A model generated the notes under the pieces. That model worked only from the letters and a program-made list of their open reading frames with translations. It was not told where the DNA came from and ran no database searches. The position numbers were made by a program, and so were the translations under genes. Of a stretch of 64,000 nt of DNA, positions 1-8,965 are shown in pieces. Position 1 is the stretch's first letter. Each line of letters starts with the position of its first letter. Source of the DNA: Falsihalocynthiibacter arcticus. Its GTDB lineage: Bacteria; Pseudomonadota; Alphaproteobacteria; Rhodobacterales; Rhodobacteraceae. The stretch spans positions 2,633,501 through 2,697,500 of the forward strand of contig NZ_CP014327.1 in NCBI RefSeq assembly GCF_000812665.2, written 5' to 3'.

Positions 1-670
1 CGGGGCGAATAATCGGCAAGATCACCCGTCGAAGAATTTGCAGACGCGAAGCATAGAGATCGTAACCCGCTTCAATCAGTCGAAAATCAAACCGGTCGAT
101 CGCTGCAAACAGCGGCAACACCATCAACGGAAGATAGACATAGGCCATCCCGATTAGTACGGCGGTGTCGGTATACAAAATCTGGATCGGCTCTGAAATC
201 AGCCCGTAGTGGATGAGGAATGTGTTCAAAAGACCCTGGTTGCGGATTACTTCCATGATCGCGAAGGTGCGGATCAACAGGTTTGTCCAGAAGGGGATTG
301 TGATCAGAAACAGCCAAAATGCGCGGTATTTCGGCGGACGCGTCGCGATAAACCACGCAGTCGGCAGGCCGAGCACAAAGGCGATCACGGTCGTCGACAG
401 CGAGAGTTTTACCGAACGCCAGATGATGGAAAGGTTAGCATCGGCTAGGCTTACTGTGCCGTCAAAGATGTCCTTTTGAAACAGCACCCGAAACCAAGCA
501 TCCCCTGAGAAAATCCAGCGCACACCAGAGTAGTCGCCCTTTTCCAGAAACGAATAGGTCACGACAATCAGCAATGGCCCACTTGCTGCGACGAGCAGTA
601 ACAACAGCGCTGGCATAGACAAAAGCCAGCCATTGCTCCCCTTACTACGCCCTTTGCCAAGGGCGCTCAT
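1..670 (-). CDS. ABC transporter permease, polyamine type (PotB-like), cut by the window edge
   Basis: Inner-membrane permease of a spermidine/putrescine-type ABC importer. About 223 residues are visible from the ATG at 670; the 3' end lies outside the window. A hydrophobic N-terminal helix is followed by a periplasmic stretch, then further helices. The cytoplasmic EAA loop that docks on the ATPase is visible near the cut end (residues around [10 protein letters not shown], then RRVILP). The start overlaps the stop of the upstream ATPase gene by 4 bases (ATGA), so translation is probably coupled. Order in the operon is amidase, ATPase, permease. A second permease and a binding protein are expected beyond position 1. 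The substrate is not determined; polyamine or a related amine/amide is the family expectation, and the adjacent amidase suggests an amide-bearing compound (inference). Confidence 0.88.
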   Translation of the reverse strand, partial: MSALGKGRSKGSNGWLLSMPALLLLLVAASGPLLIVVTYSFLEKGDYSGVRWIFSGDAWFRVLFQKDIFDGTVSLADANLSIIWRSVKLSLSTTVIAFVLGLPTAWFIATRPPKYRAFWLFLITIPFWTNLLIRTFAIMEVIRNQGLLNTFLIHYGLISEPIQILYTDTAVLIGMAYVYLPLMVLPLFAAIDRFDFRLIEAGYDLYASRLQILRRVILPIIRP

Positions 671-1722
671 GCTTCTAAAACCTGCACCGTTTCGGCGTCG
701 ATATTGACCCCTACGGCATTGCCGATTTTTAGGGGTGCACCCGCGTTGCTTTGCACCCGCGCCACAAGGCGACCCTCATCGCTCAACGCCAATGTGTAAT
801 GGGTGTCGGTTCCTAGATAGGTCGCGTCGACAACCTTGGCGGGAATGCCCGTAGCGGCGTCCCCAATCCCGATTTGCTCAGGCCGGATCGCGAGGGTCAC
901 CGCGCCAGTTTGCCCCGTCAGCGGCACAGCAAGGATTTCCCCCGATCCAATCCGAACACCACCGGCCTCAACATTGCCGGGGAGGAAATTCGTCTCGCCG
1001 ATGAAGTCCGCGACAAAGCGGTTTACGGGACGGTTGTAGATATCATGCGGTGTGCCGACCTGCAAAAGCTGTCCCGCCGACATGACCGCGATCCGGTTCG
1101 ACATCGTAAGCGCTTCCTCCTGATCGTGGGTCACAAATACGAAGGTGATCCCAGTCTCTGTTTGAAGGCGTTTTAACTCGCTTTGCATTTCTTTGCGTAG
1201 CTTTAGGTCAAGGGCCGAGAGCGGCTCGTCGAGCAAGAGCACCTCCGGTTCAGGAGCAAGCGCGCGCGCCAAAGCAACGCGCTGTTGCTGGCCGCCCGAT
1301 AATTGTTGGGGCATCCGGTCGGCGAAGGCTTCAAGCTTGACCAAGGCCAATACCCGTGCGGTAGCCTTGGCCACCTCATCGCGCGACTTGCCCAACATTT
1401 TGAGTCCGAAACCCACGTTGTCCGCGACAGAAAGATGCGGAAACAGGGCGTAGGATTGAAACACGGTATTCACGGGGCGCGCATTTGGCGGGGTGAAGGT
1501 GATGTCGCGACCCGAAAGCAGGATGGCGCCAGACGTCGGCGTCTCAAACCCTGCGATGCAGCGCAATAACGTCGTTTTCCCGCAACCAGAGGGACCAAGT
1601 AGCGTGAAAAACTCGCCCTTTTCGATACTGATTGACACGTCGCCAAGGGCTGTTACCGCCGCAGAACCAGAGCCGTATATTTTCCCAACATTCCGTGCGA
1701 CGACGGCAAATTCTTCATTCAA
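667..1722 (-). CDS. ABC transporter ATP-binding protein, PotA-like
   Basis: Cytoplasmic ATPase that powers the adjacent permease; 351 residues, usual for PotA/UgpC-type importers. All catalytic motifs are canonical: Walker [10 protein letters not shown] near residue 43, signature LSGGQQQR near 141, Walker [12 protein letters not shown] near 160, switch His in FVTHDQEEA near 197. A C-terminal TOBE-like regulatory domain follows from about residue 270, where 'IRPEQI' is typical. Only one ATPase gene is seen, so a homodimer is expected, unlike the glycerol importer further along. The start at 1722 gives the normal N-terminus. The gene lies 45 bases downstream of the amidase gene on the same strand and overlaps the permease gene by 4 bases. 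Confidence 0.93.
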   Translation of the reverse strand: MNEEFAVVARNVGKIYGSGSAAVTALGDVSISIEKGEFFTLLGPSGCGKTTLLRCIAGFETPTSGAILLSGRDITFTPPNARPVNTVFQSYALFPHLSVADNVGFGLKMLGKSRDEVAKATARVLALVKLEAFADRMPQQLSGGQQQRVALARALAPEPEVLLLDEPLSALDLKLRKEMQSELKRLQTETGITFVFVTHDQEEALTMSNRIAVMSAGQLLQVGTPHDIYNRPVNRFVADFIGETNFLPGNVEAGGVRIGSGEILAVPLTGQTGAVTLAIRPEQIGIGDAATGIPAKVVDATYLGTDTHYTLALSDEGRLVARVQSNAGAPLKIGNAVGVNIDAETVQVLEA

Positions 1723-1767
1723 GATACAATCCCCCTAGGGTAAATGTGCGACGTGTTCTAAATTTAG

Positions 1768-3195
1768 TCAAGGTTTTCCGCACCATACGGGTGGTTTGCG
1801 CAGGGCCCAAGGTTGCGCCTGCTCGCATTCCGCACAGAGCGCGATCAATGTGGCATCCTCGCCAAAGGGGGCCGCAAGGTGGATGCCGATTGGCAAACCC
1901 TCATCGTTCCAATGCAAAGGGACAGATGCCGCCGGTTGTCCGCTGGCGTTGAACGCGGCGCAAAACGGCGAATAGGAAAACACCCCCCCTTCGCCGATGC
2001 GATAGGCCTCATAATCGTCGCGCTCATGAGTGAACCGTCCGACCTTTGCGGGGGGCTCGGCAAGGGTCGCCGACAACAGGATGTCGTAATCTGCAAATGC
2101 GGCGGCCATCTGTCGGCCATAGCTGTGGATATCCCCCACGGCCTTCAGATAATCAGCGCCGCTGATGTCTTGCGCGTAGCGGATGGCGCTTTTGGAGACC
2201 CCTTGCAAGTCTTTCTGACGTTCCCGCAAGCCCCGTGCCGAAAGGGCTGTTCCACAGGCCACAATTTTGGTCCAAGCCCGCATCATCCCGTTATGGTCGG
2301 CCTTTGGGCACGCAGGCACCACGGTATGTCCAAGCGATTCCAAAAGTTTGGCCGCAGCCGCCACCGCTGCCTTGCAGTCGGGATGGATTGCTGCGCCTGT
2401 AAATGTTGTGTCACAGATACCAATACGCAGGCGGCGCGGTGGACGGGCGATTGCTGCGGAATAGCTTATCTCCATCGCGGGCGCAGCATAGGGCGCCCCC
2501 GCGTCAGGGCCAGCACAGGCATCCATCATCGTGGCGTTGTCGCGCACGGAACGTGACAAAAACCCATCGATTGCCATGCCTGCCCAGCCTTCACCAGCAG
2601 CAGGTCCATCGGGAAACCGAGCGCGGGTTGCCTTGAAGCCAAATAATCCAGAACTTGAGGCCGGAATACGCACTGAGCCTCCCCCGTCAGACCCATGCGC
2701 CAAGGGGACGATGCCCGCAGCAACCGCCGCCCCAGCACCACCCGAAGATCCTCCCGAGGTGCGCGAAACATCCCAGGGGTTTCGCGTTGGGCCATCATAA
2801 ACGGCGGCTTCGGTGACGGGGCCAATGCCTCCTTCTGGCGACGTGGTTCGCCCAAAGGTCACGACCCCAGTGGCGCGCATACGCCGATAGATTTCGGAGT
2901 CATACGTATAACGCGTATCGCTCAGCGGGATTGACCCGTTGTGGGACGGAAAATCAACCGACTCTGCGCCCAAGTCTTTGATTAGAAACGGCACGCCTTT
3001 GAAAGGGCCGTCAGGAAGCCCATCGCGAATTGAACGTCGAGCGACGTCTTCTTGCAGGAGCACCACAGCATTCAGCGCCGGATTTACAGCCTTTACCCGC
3101 GCGAGAGCGTCGTCCAAAAGTTCACTTGGTGATGCCGCACCAGACGCGATTAATTGCGCCAAGGAGGTTGCGTCGTCTGGGTTGTTTGTTGTCAT
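1768..3195 (-). CDS. Amidase (amidase-signature family)
   Basis: Hydrolyses a carboxamide to acid and ammonia; cytoplasmic (no signal peptide). 475 residues, usual for the family. The Ser-cisSer-Lys triad is visible: Lys in FLIKDLGA (about residue 73), and the Gly/Ser-rich signature SGGSSGGAGAAVAAG (about 148-162) holding both serines. The family contains aliphatic, aryl and peptide amidases and GatA relatives; the lack of a gatCAB context and the position directly upstream of a polyamine-type ABC importer argue for a catabolic amidase acting on the imported compound (inference). The ATG at 3195 has only a weak purine-rich leader. The 224-base gap upstream (3196-3419) should hold the promoter of this operon; no clear operator was recognised there. 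Confidence 0.9.
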   Translation of the reverse strand: MTTNNPDDATSLAQLIASGAASPSELLDDALARVKAVNPALNAVVLLQEDVARRSIRDGLPDGPFKGVPFLIKDLGAESVDFPSHNGSIPLSDTRYTYDSEIYRRMRATGVVTFGRTTSPEGGIGPVTEAAVYDGPTRNPWDVSRTSGGSSGGAGAAVAAGIVPLAHGSDGGGSVRIPASSSGLFGFKATRARFPDGPAAGEGWAGMAIDGFLSRSVRDNATMMDACAGPDAGAPYAAPAMEISYSAAIARPPRRLRIGICDTTFTGAAIHPDCKAAVAAAAKLLESLGHTVVPACPKADHNGMMRAWTKIVACGTALSARGLRERQKDLQGVSKSAIRYAQDISGADYLKAVGDIHSYGRQMAAAFADYDILLSATLAEPPAKVGRFTHERDDYEAYRIGEGGVFSYSPFCAAFNASGQPAASVPLHWNDEGLPIGIHLAAPFGEDATLIALCAECEQAQPWALRKPPVWCGKP

Positions 3196-3419
3196 GAAAA
3201 AAAGGCTTTCAGCTGCGTTTGAAAAGTATTCTTTAGGAGTAAATTACCCCCTGTCAATGCCAAACCATCCAATCTGCATGGGCGTGATTATATTTAGGGC
3301 GGGTTGGGAATTAGGGCTATGTATTTAGGCTGTTTTTTGATCCCAGGTCTCCACTTTTGTTAGGGAATTCCGAGGGTATACTTTACGCCTGAGGTAGGGA
3401 TGAAAAGGCGATTTCGAAT

Positions 3420-4322
3420 TTACCTACCGCCATCGTTAAGGCCACTCGGCCAATGGTCGAAAGTGGCCTGCATGCGCGTCGGGTTTGCTGGCAGATTGGT
3501 GAAAAGCTCAAACGCCCGAACCGCCTGAAAAAGCGCCATCCCCGCACCAGAAAGAACACGACATCCTTTGGCGCGGGCCGCCGCGAGCAGTTCGGTTTCC
3601 AACGGAAAATAAACAACATCCGCGACCCAGTGATGCGCTTGAATGCATTCTGTCGGCAACGGCAGTCCGGGGAGTTTTTCCATCCCGATGGGCGTTGAGT
3701 TCACAATCCCGTTCGCATGATGCGCGGCATCTGGCAGGTCAGTTACTGCGCAGGCTCGATCTGCTCCGAAACTGTGGTTGAGTGCGTGTGCCAGCCGCTC
3801 TGCTGCATCGATATTCGTGTCGCAAATAAGAAGTTGCCCGATGTTTTCCATGACCAATGCGTTCGCCACCGCGCTCCCTGCGCCGCCTGCACCAATGAGG
3901 AGGACTTTGTCGCGAATTGTGTTGGCCATGCCGCGACGAAAACTTTCGCCAAACCCCCACGAGTCCGTGTTGTGTCCGTGCCGTTCACCATCGCGAAAAA
4001 CGATGGTGTTGGTAGCGCCAATTGCCCGCACACTTTCGGACAAAACATCCAGATGAGGAAGCACGCTTTGTTTGTAAGGGAAGGTGACGTTTATCCCGTT
4101 AAAACCGGCCGCTTGGATTTTGTCGAGGACCTCATTCAGGGGTGGTTCGTCGGTGCGACCCGCAAAATCCAACAAACGGTAGTCAATATCTATACCCTGC
4201 GCTTGCCCCTCGTTTATGTGCATGCGAGGCGTGCGGGAGGATGAAATCCCATGCCCGAGCAAGCCCAGAAGCACCGCTCCCTCGGTCGCTTTCTTTTCGA
4301 TATTTGGTATCCATTTACTCAC
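3420..4322 (-). CDS. Shikimate/quinate 5-dehydrogenase family protein (AroE-like)
   Basis: NAD(P)-dependent oxidoreductase of the shikimate dehydrogenase family, about 300 residues. The substrate region starts with GISSSRTPRMH (the usual S-x-S-P motif is altered to SSSRTP, as in catabolic quinate/shikimate-type paralogues). The catalytic Lys lies in NVTFPYKQS and the Rossmann motif in GAGGAGSAVANAL. A longer reading from 4439 would run into the dctM gene. The GTG at 4322 is preferred: a strong AAAGGAGG sits 8-9 bases upstream, and the protein then begins with the expected leader. It lies directly downstream of dctPQM on the same strand, 17 bases from dctM, which suggests a catabolic role on the imported acid rather than aromatic amino-acid synthesis (inference). 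Confidence 0.88.
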   Translation of the reverse strand: MSKWIPNIEKKATEGAVLLGLLGHGISSSRTPRMHINEGQAQGIDIDYRLLDFAGRTDEPPLNEVLDKIQAAGFNGINVTFPYKQSVLPHLDVLSESVRAIGATNTIVFRDGERHGHNTDSWGFGESFRRGMANTIRDKVLLIGAGGAGSAVANALVMENIGQLLICDTNIDAAERLAHALNHSFGADRACAVTDLPDAAHHANGIVNSTPIGMEKLPGLPLPTECIQAHHWVADVVYFPLETELLAAARAKGCRVLSGAGMALFQAVRAFELFTNLPANPTRMQATFDHWPSGLNDGGR

Positions 4323-4339
4323 CGCAATTACGCCTCCTT

Positions 4340-5635
4340 TCAACCAGCATAGCCCATCATGCGGGGCAGGGTTAGGACCAAGCCCGGCCACAAAACCATG
4401 CAGAGTAAAGCCAGCAGAAGCACGCCCAAAAACGGCCAAACCTCGCTGATGATTTCCGAAAGGGGGATTTGAGTGACGGCGGTTATGACAAAAAGCAGGA
4501 TGCCGTAGGGCGGGGTGATTAAACCGATCATGCAGTTTACCACTGCGACCACGCCAAAATGCACGAGATCAATCCCCAACTCGCGGCAGGTCGGAATGAA
4601 CAGCGGGATAATCACCAAGATGATTGTGGTGGCGTCGAGCAAACAGCCCAGCAGGAGCAACAAAAGGTTGACGCTTAGCAGGAACACGAGGGGGTCGACA
4701 TCGAGGCCAACCAGATGTTGGGCGAGGACGCTCGGGATATTTTCCGAGGCAACGACATAGTTGAGAATAAGCGCGCCGCCGATCACCAGCCCCACGGCCG
4801 CAGACGAGCGCGCGCTTTCGACGAGGATGTGATAGAGCGCCCTGAAGCTTAGCGCCCGATAGAACAGAGCGGCCAGCAACAGCGCATAAAACGCGGCAAC
4901 GGCTGCGGCTTCTGTTGGGGTCGTGACACCGCCATATATTCCATAAAGCAGGATGGCGGGCATCAATAACGCGGGGAACGCATTCGCCGTGCGGCGTGGC
5001 AATTCACGAAAAGGGACGGGTTCCTCCAAGGCAAATCCGCGTCGTTTGGAAAGCCACCAATTCATCGCCATCAATACGCCGCCCATGAACAATCCGGGCA
5101 CAATGCCACCTAGAAATAGGTAGCCAATGGATGTGTTTGAGACGAGCGCATAGAGGACCATCGGGATTGACGGTGGAATGATAGGCCCAATCGTGGCAGA
5201 TGCGGCGGTGATTGCTGCTGCGTAGCCACGCGTATAATGGCCGCTTTTGGTCATCATTTCGATGATGATTTTGCCGATCCCCGCCGCATCTGCGATGGCG
5301 GATCCGGACATTCCCGAAAAGATCAGGGAGGCAACGACATTAACATGCCCCAAACCACCGCGAAAACGCCCAACAAGTGCCACACAGAAGCTCAACAACC
5401 GGTCGCTGATGGTGCCTGCATTCATGATGTTGGCCGCGACAATGAAGAGGGGGACCGCCAGTAAGATAAAACTTTGATAAAGCCCATCCATAAGCACCTT
5501 GCCCGCAATCCCAACGCCAGCACCGCTCGCGAAAAGGTAAACGAAAACTGCGAGGAGAATGGCATAGGCAATCGGTGCGCCGATGCCTGCCAAAACCATC
5601 AGCGTTGTGATGCACAGAAAGAATTCAAACGTCAT
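4340..5635 (-). CDS. dctM: TRAP transporter large permease (DctM)
   Basis: Inner-membrane subunit of a tripartite ATP-independent periplasmic transporter, which uses a sodium gradient to import a solute handed over by the DctP binding protein. 431 residues with about 12 hydrophobic segments, the normal size. The motif GMSGSAIADAAGIG (about residue 108) and the second repeat LITPPYGILLF near residue 375 are typical of DctM. The ATG overlaps the dctQ stop by 4 bases. Order on the minus strand is dctP, hairpin, dctQ, dctM, aroE-like gene. Substrate unknown: organic or aromatic acid by context. Confidence 0.94.
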   Translation of the reverse strand: MTFEFFLCITTLMVLAGIGAPIAYAILLAVFVYLFASGAGVGIAGKVLMDGLYQSFILLAVPLFIVAANIMNAGTISDRLLSFCVALVGRFRGGLGHVNVVASLIFSGMSGSAIADAAGIGKIIIEMMTKSGHYTRGYAAAITAASATIGPIIPPSIPMVLYALVSNTSIGYLFLGGIVPGLFMGGVLMAMNWWLSKRRGFALEEPVPFRELPRRTANAFPALLMPAILLYGIYGGVTTPTEAAAVAAFYALLLAALFYRALSFRALYHILVESARSSAAVGLVIGGALILNYVVASENIPSVLAQHLVGLDVDPLVFLLSVNLLLLLLGCLLDATTIILVIIPLFIPTCRELGIDLVHFGVVAVVNCMIGLITPPYGILLFVITAVTQIPLSEIISEVWPFLGVLLLALLCMVLWPGLVLTLPRMMGYAG

Positions 5636-6213
5636 GCGTCTTTTTGCTCCGTGTTGGAATTTTCCGGCTCTTCAACGCCAAACCTGATGGCGCGATATGC
5701 AGCCCAGCCATAACGGAGGGAGACAACAACAAGGAAGATTATGTAAATCGAATAGAGATCGCGCATACGGACCCAATCGCCCAAAAGGCTACTGAGAGTG
5801 GCCGTTTTCTTGAGCCTAAGAATGTAGAATTTTGCCCATGTCGGCTCAATCGCGAGGAACAACCCCACACAGATTGCACAGCTGGTGATGATGATGAATT
5901 TTCGCCGCAAAGAGGGGCGCACGTAGTTTAGGAGGATATCAAAAACGACGTGATCGCGCGGACGAACTACAAATGCATTGCCCCAGAAGACAAGCCACAC
6001 CCACAGCAGGAGGCAGAATTCGAGCGTCCAGCCAAAGTTGGACGGCTCAAAGATCGGATGAATATCAGGCAACCAGGCCAGCCGCGCCGAATACCGCACA
6101 GCGATCTGTAAAATGAACGTTAGAAACATGGTCGCCATCATGATTGCGGCAACAGCTTCTGCAAAACGTGTGAATTTAGACAGGATTTTAGTCATCGGAG
6201 TGCGTTCAGACAC
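5632..6213 (-). CDS. dctQ: TRAP transporter small permease (DctQ)
   Basis: Small membrane subunit that pairs with DctM, 193 residues, four predicted helices (about residues 17-40, 68-85, 106-125 and 155-180). The LLLWVWLVFWGNAFVVRPRDH region (about 87-107, where the conserved W and the loop Arg/Asp occur) is characteristic of DctQ. The start is a GTG at 6213; an internal ATG at 6195 is possible but neither has a strong ribosome site. Downstream overlap with dctM by 4 bases indicates coupling. The 88-base gap to dctP contains a hairpin. Confidence 0.88.
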   Translation of the reverse strand: MSERTPMTKILSKFTRFAEAVAAIMMATMFLTFILQIAVRYSARLAWLPDIHPIFEPSNFGWTLEFCLLLWVWLVFWGNAFVVRPRDHVVFDILLNYVRPSLRRKFIIITSCAICVGLFLAIEPTWAKFYILRLKKTATLSSLLGDWVRMRDLYSIYIIFLVVVSLRYGWAAYRAIRFGVEEPENSNTEQKDA

Positions 6214-6255
6214 ATCGGGTGCCTATTCCTGTTTTGGGTGTATTTAAGGGCCGTA

Positions 6256-6280
6256 AGAGAGGCGCATTGCACGCCTCTCT
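6256..6280 (-). terminator. Intercistronic hairpin between dctP and dctQ
   Basis: A perfect 9-bp stem (AGAGAGGCG paired with CGCCTCTCT) with a 7-base loop, placed 22 bases after the dctP stop. There is no T-run on the minus strand, so it is more likely an attenuator or mRNA-stabilising structure that keeps binding-protein mRNA in excess over the permeases than a full terminator. Confidence 0.6.
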
Positions 6281-6301
6281 CTTGTTTGGAAAAGCCTAAG
6301 C

Positions 6302-7294
6302 CTAGTTTCCGAGTGCGTTGATCTGTTCAAGCACGCCTTCTGGCCAAGATGCCGCGAATTCAGACCCAACATATTGCTGCTGAACATGGGTGCGGAAGGC
6401 TGCAAGATCAGGCTCATAGATTTCTAGGCCTTTTTCTTCGAGGAAAGACACAAGATCAATTTCTTTTTGCAATTGGTTCTCGCGACCACTCAACGCTGCG
6501 GCATCCGCGGCGGCTTGCACAGTGACTTGCTGCTCTGGCGTTAATGCGTCCCATGTCGCCTTAGAAAGCGCGATGTAGTTCAAATCGACCAAGTGAGATG
6601 TTAGAACAATCTGGTTTGTTACCTCATAAAACTTGGCATCAACCACGGTAGGAAGGGGGTTGTCTTGACCATCAACCGAGCCTGTTTGCAGGGCGGTATA
6701 AACTTCGGTGAAGGACATTGGAGTGGGGTTTGCACCCAGAGCTTTGCCAAGGAACTGCCATGCATCCGTGCCTGGCATCCGCAGATTGATACCCGCAAGA
6801 TCGGCAGGCGTCATAACCGTCAACTCGTCTTTTGTCTGTCTTAGGTTCACGTGCCGACGTCCAAGATACATGACGGCCAGCAATTTCACGCCCAACTCTT
6901 CTTCAACTTTAGCTTTGAACGGATCCATCAGTGGATCGTTGAACACGCGCACTTGGTGCTCGGCGTCTTGATGGACATACCCGGTGGCAAAAATCGAAAA
7001 CTCAGGGAAGAATTGCGCCAACTCTTGTGCCGATGCAATCGACATTTCTAGATCGCCAGAGGCAATCGCTTCCAACTCTGAACCCTGCGCAATCAAGGAC
7101 GCGTTGTAGTGCGGCTCGTAAGTTGCGAACTCTGCGATCGCAGGCGCAAAAACTTCGGCAAGGGCAACCGACCTCTGATCGGTATCAGACGCAGGCGAGG
7201 ACATCCGCAAAGTTATTGTGTCGGCAGCAAAAGTGGGGCCAGCAATTGCGGCCATTGTAATCGCAATAACTGCGCGGCGGGTAAAGTTCATCAT
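6302..7294 (-). CDS. dctP: TRAP transporter substrate-binding protein (DctP)
   Basis: Periplasmic solute-binding protein, 330 residues with an N-terminal signal peptide (MMNFTRRAV... cut after about residue 23, TFA-AD). The hinge/ligand region GINLRMPGTDA (about 168) contains the conserved ligand-binding Arg of the DctP family, followed by PTPMSFTEVYTALQTGSVDG. These features fit binding of a carboxylate. A GGAGGAGA ribosome site precedes the tandem ATGs at 7294/7291. First gene of the dctPQM-aroE operon, divergent from the DHDPS-family gene, with a 494-base regulatory region between them that holds two copies of a TAACATGTTA palindrome. Confidence 0.93.
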   Translation of the reverse strand: MMNFTRRAVIAITMAAIAGPTFAADTITLRMSSPASDTDQRSVALAEVFAPAIAEFATYEPHYNASLIAQGSELEAIASGDLEMSIASAQELAQFFPEFSIFATGYVHQDAEHQVRVFNDPLMDPFKAKVEEELGVKLLAVMYLGRRHVNLRQTKDELTVMTPADLAGINLRMPGTDAWQFLGKALGANPTPMSFTEVYTALQTGSVDGQDNPLPTVVDAKFYEVTNQIVLTSHLVDLNYIALSKATWDALTPEQQVTVQAAADAAALSGRENQLQKEIDLVSFLEEKGLEIYEPDLAAFRTHVQQQYVGSEFAASWPEGVLEQINALGN

Positions 7295-7566
7295 TTTTGG
7301 TCTCCTCCAAAATTAGTGACGCGGCGCATGTCCGCGATTCGATCCCCAGCCCGTCGGGTTGGGAATTTGGCCAAGGGGTCTAAACTGACGTCGTTAAACT
7401 TAGCTTGGTTTCAGTTTTAATGCTAAAAAGTGTTTTCCTCCAAACACTTAATTCAATCGCGCAACGCAAACCTTTCGGGTGTCTTGTTGCGACTACTCCC
7501 TTGCTCCCCTCCGGTCGTAACGCGATTTCACCCAAACTGTGGCAACTCATCCGTTCGGTGTCAAGG

Positions 7567-7576
7567 TAACATGTTA
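7567..7576. promoter_or_regulatory. Candidate GntR operator, copy 1 (TAACATGTTA)
   Basis: Perfect 10-base palindrome TAACATGTTA, extended to GTAACATGTTAC (7566-7577). It sits in the divergent region between dctP (start 7294) and the DHDPS-family gene (start 7789). The same motif recurs at 7757 and, with one mismatch, at 8895. The arrangement suggests a shared operator for the GntR protein encoded at 8966. The rest of 7295-7788 shows no convincing ORF. Confidence 0.5.
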
Positions 7577-7756
7577 CACGGCGTTTAACTTTTTGCACTG
7601 GATGGAAACCGTAGGGCAGGAGGTAAGCCTTATGCCCGTAACTATTCACTGAGAGATGGGGACGTATGGTGCGCGTTTCTTCAACGAGCCTCCTATTTCA
7701 TTTCGAGGTTTTAGCTCGGCGGCGAATGCACGTTGACATCCGCAAATAAAGCAAAT

Positions 7757-7766
7757 TAACATGTTA
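7757..7766. promoter_or_regulatory. Candidate GntR operator, copy 2 (TAACATGTTA)
   Basis: Second perfect TAACATGTTA palindrome, 22 bases upstream of the ATG of the DHDPS-family gene and close to its ribosome site (CAGGAG, 7775-7780). Binding here would block transcription start or early elongation. Confidence 0.5.
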
Positions 7767-7788
7767 GTCGAAAACAGGAGAGAAACGC

Positions 7789-8673
7789 ATGAAAAAAACT
7801 AGGATCTTTGGCCTTTCGGCAGCATTGGTAACGCCATTCGGGCCAACGGGCGATCCTGATTTGACCCGTGTGGTCAGTCACGCAAAATTCGTCATCTCCG
7901 GCGGGTGTGACAGCGTTACTCTCTTCGGTACGACGGGCGAGGGGTTTGGCCTTAGTTCGCACGAGCGGCGGGATATTTTAGAAGCGGTTTCAGGCGCTCT
8001 ATCCAAAGATACACCGATTGGCGTGGGCATTCTGACCTGCGATATCGCGACCGCAGCCGAACAAGCGCTTTCTGCCTATGCAGGCGGTGCGTCGCGGTTG
8101 TTGATGGCGCCGCCGTTTTTCATGAAGAACATGGGGGACGATGGGCTTTTTGCGTGGTACAGCGCTGTTTTTGATCGGATCGGCGATGCCCTCAAAAACG
8201 TAATCCTTTATCACATCCCAAGCCAAACAGCGGTGCCGATTTCCGTTGAGTTGGTTTCTAGATTGCGCGCCGCATATCCTGGTGTGATCACAGGCATTAA
8301 GGATAGTTCCGGCGATTGGGACACCACCAAAAAATACCTTGCGGCACATGGCGATATATCCATCTTGGTGGGCGACGAACGCCAATTGCCAAAAGCGATG
8401 GCAAATGGCGCAGAAGGCTCGATTTGCGGGGTTTCAAATTTCCTTCCCGGATTATTGCGCAGTATTATCCACGAGGGGGCTGATGCGCGGCTTTTGTCAG
8501 GAATCGTTGATATGGTGGTTGCGGGCCCTGTAACGCCTTCGGTCAAGGTTCTGACGGCGCATGTCTCCAATGATCCGGAATTCATCCGCGTCCGACCGCC
8601 CCTGTCGCAATTGTCCGAAGCGGCCCAGAAGGCACTCATCCAAGGGTATGAGGCGGCCATGGCAAAGGGATGA
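7789..8673 (+). CDS. Dihydrodipicolinate synthase family protein (class I aldolase/lyase)
   Basis: TIM-barrel Schiff-base enzyme of the DapA/NanA/KDG-aldolase superfamily; 294 residues, usual length. Seen: the pyruvate-binding FGTTGEG motif (about residue 44-50), the active-site Tyr in ILYHIP (about 140) and the Schiff-base Lys in GIKDSSGDW (about 168). The gene is not in a lysine context; it is divergent from a TRAP operon and upstream of a GntR regulator, so a catabolic aldolase, hydro-lyase or keto-acid dehydratase is more likely than true DapA (inference). CAGGAG lies about 8 bases before the ATG. Substrate cannot be read from sequence. Confidence 0.87.
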   Translation: MKKTRIFGLSAALVTPFGPTGDPDLTRVVSHAKFVISGGCDSVTLFGTTGEGFGLSSHERRDILEAVSGALSKDTPIGVGILTCDIATAAEQALSAYAGGASRLLMAPPFFMKNMGDDGLFAWYSAVFDRIGDALKNVILYHIPSQTAVPISVELVSRLRAAYPGVITGIKDSSGDWDTTKKYLAAHGDISILVGDERQLPKAMANGAEGSICGVSNFLPGLLRSIIHEGADARLLSGIVDMVVAGPVTPSVKVLTAHVSNDPEFIRVRPPLSQLSEAAQKALIQGYEAAMAKG

Positions 8674-8894
8674 CGCGCCACTTACCTTAAACGCTCTCCA
8701 TGCTAATCAGGTTTTCGCTAGACGTGCGGCCACATGAACTAAAGTGCTTGTGGAAAAACCTTGATGGGTGGGGGCGCCTCCTTTTGCGGACGATGATTGG
8801 GCCTCCCGCGTGCGTCATTTTAAAACGCTGGTTTCGAATGGGGACGCCGAAGGTCACTTGAGGGGAAAATTGGCTTTCCGACGGATGATCCGTG

Positions 8895-8904
8895 TGACAT
8901 GTTA
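8895..8904. promoter_or_regulatory. Candidate GntR operator, copy 3 (TGACATGTTA)
   Basis: TGACATGTTA differs by one base from the two perfect TAACATGTTA sites at 7567 and 7757. It lies 62 bases upstream of the gntR start at 8966, which fits autoregulation. Confidence 0.42.
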
Positions 8905-8965
8905 ATCTGAAGTTAGGACGCAAGGGCGTCAAAAGTCACTTAATCGTTCTTACTGGAGGTGCCAA

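Noticed and set aside
1768-3195. GatA subunit of tRNA amidotransferase
   Set aside because: No gatB or gatC nearby, and the context is a polyamine-type transporter operon.
7789-8673. Biosynthetic DapA for lysine
   Set aside because: The gene lies in a regulated catabolic cluster with a GntR regulator and a TRAP transporter; biosynthetic dapA is normally elsewhere.
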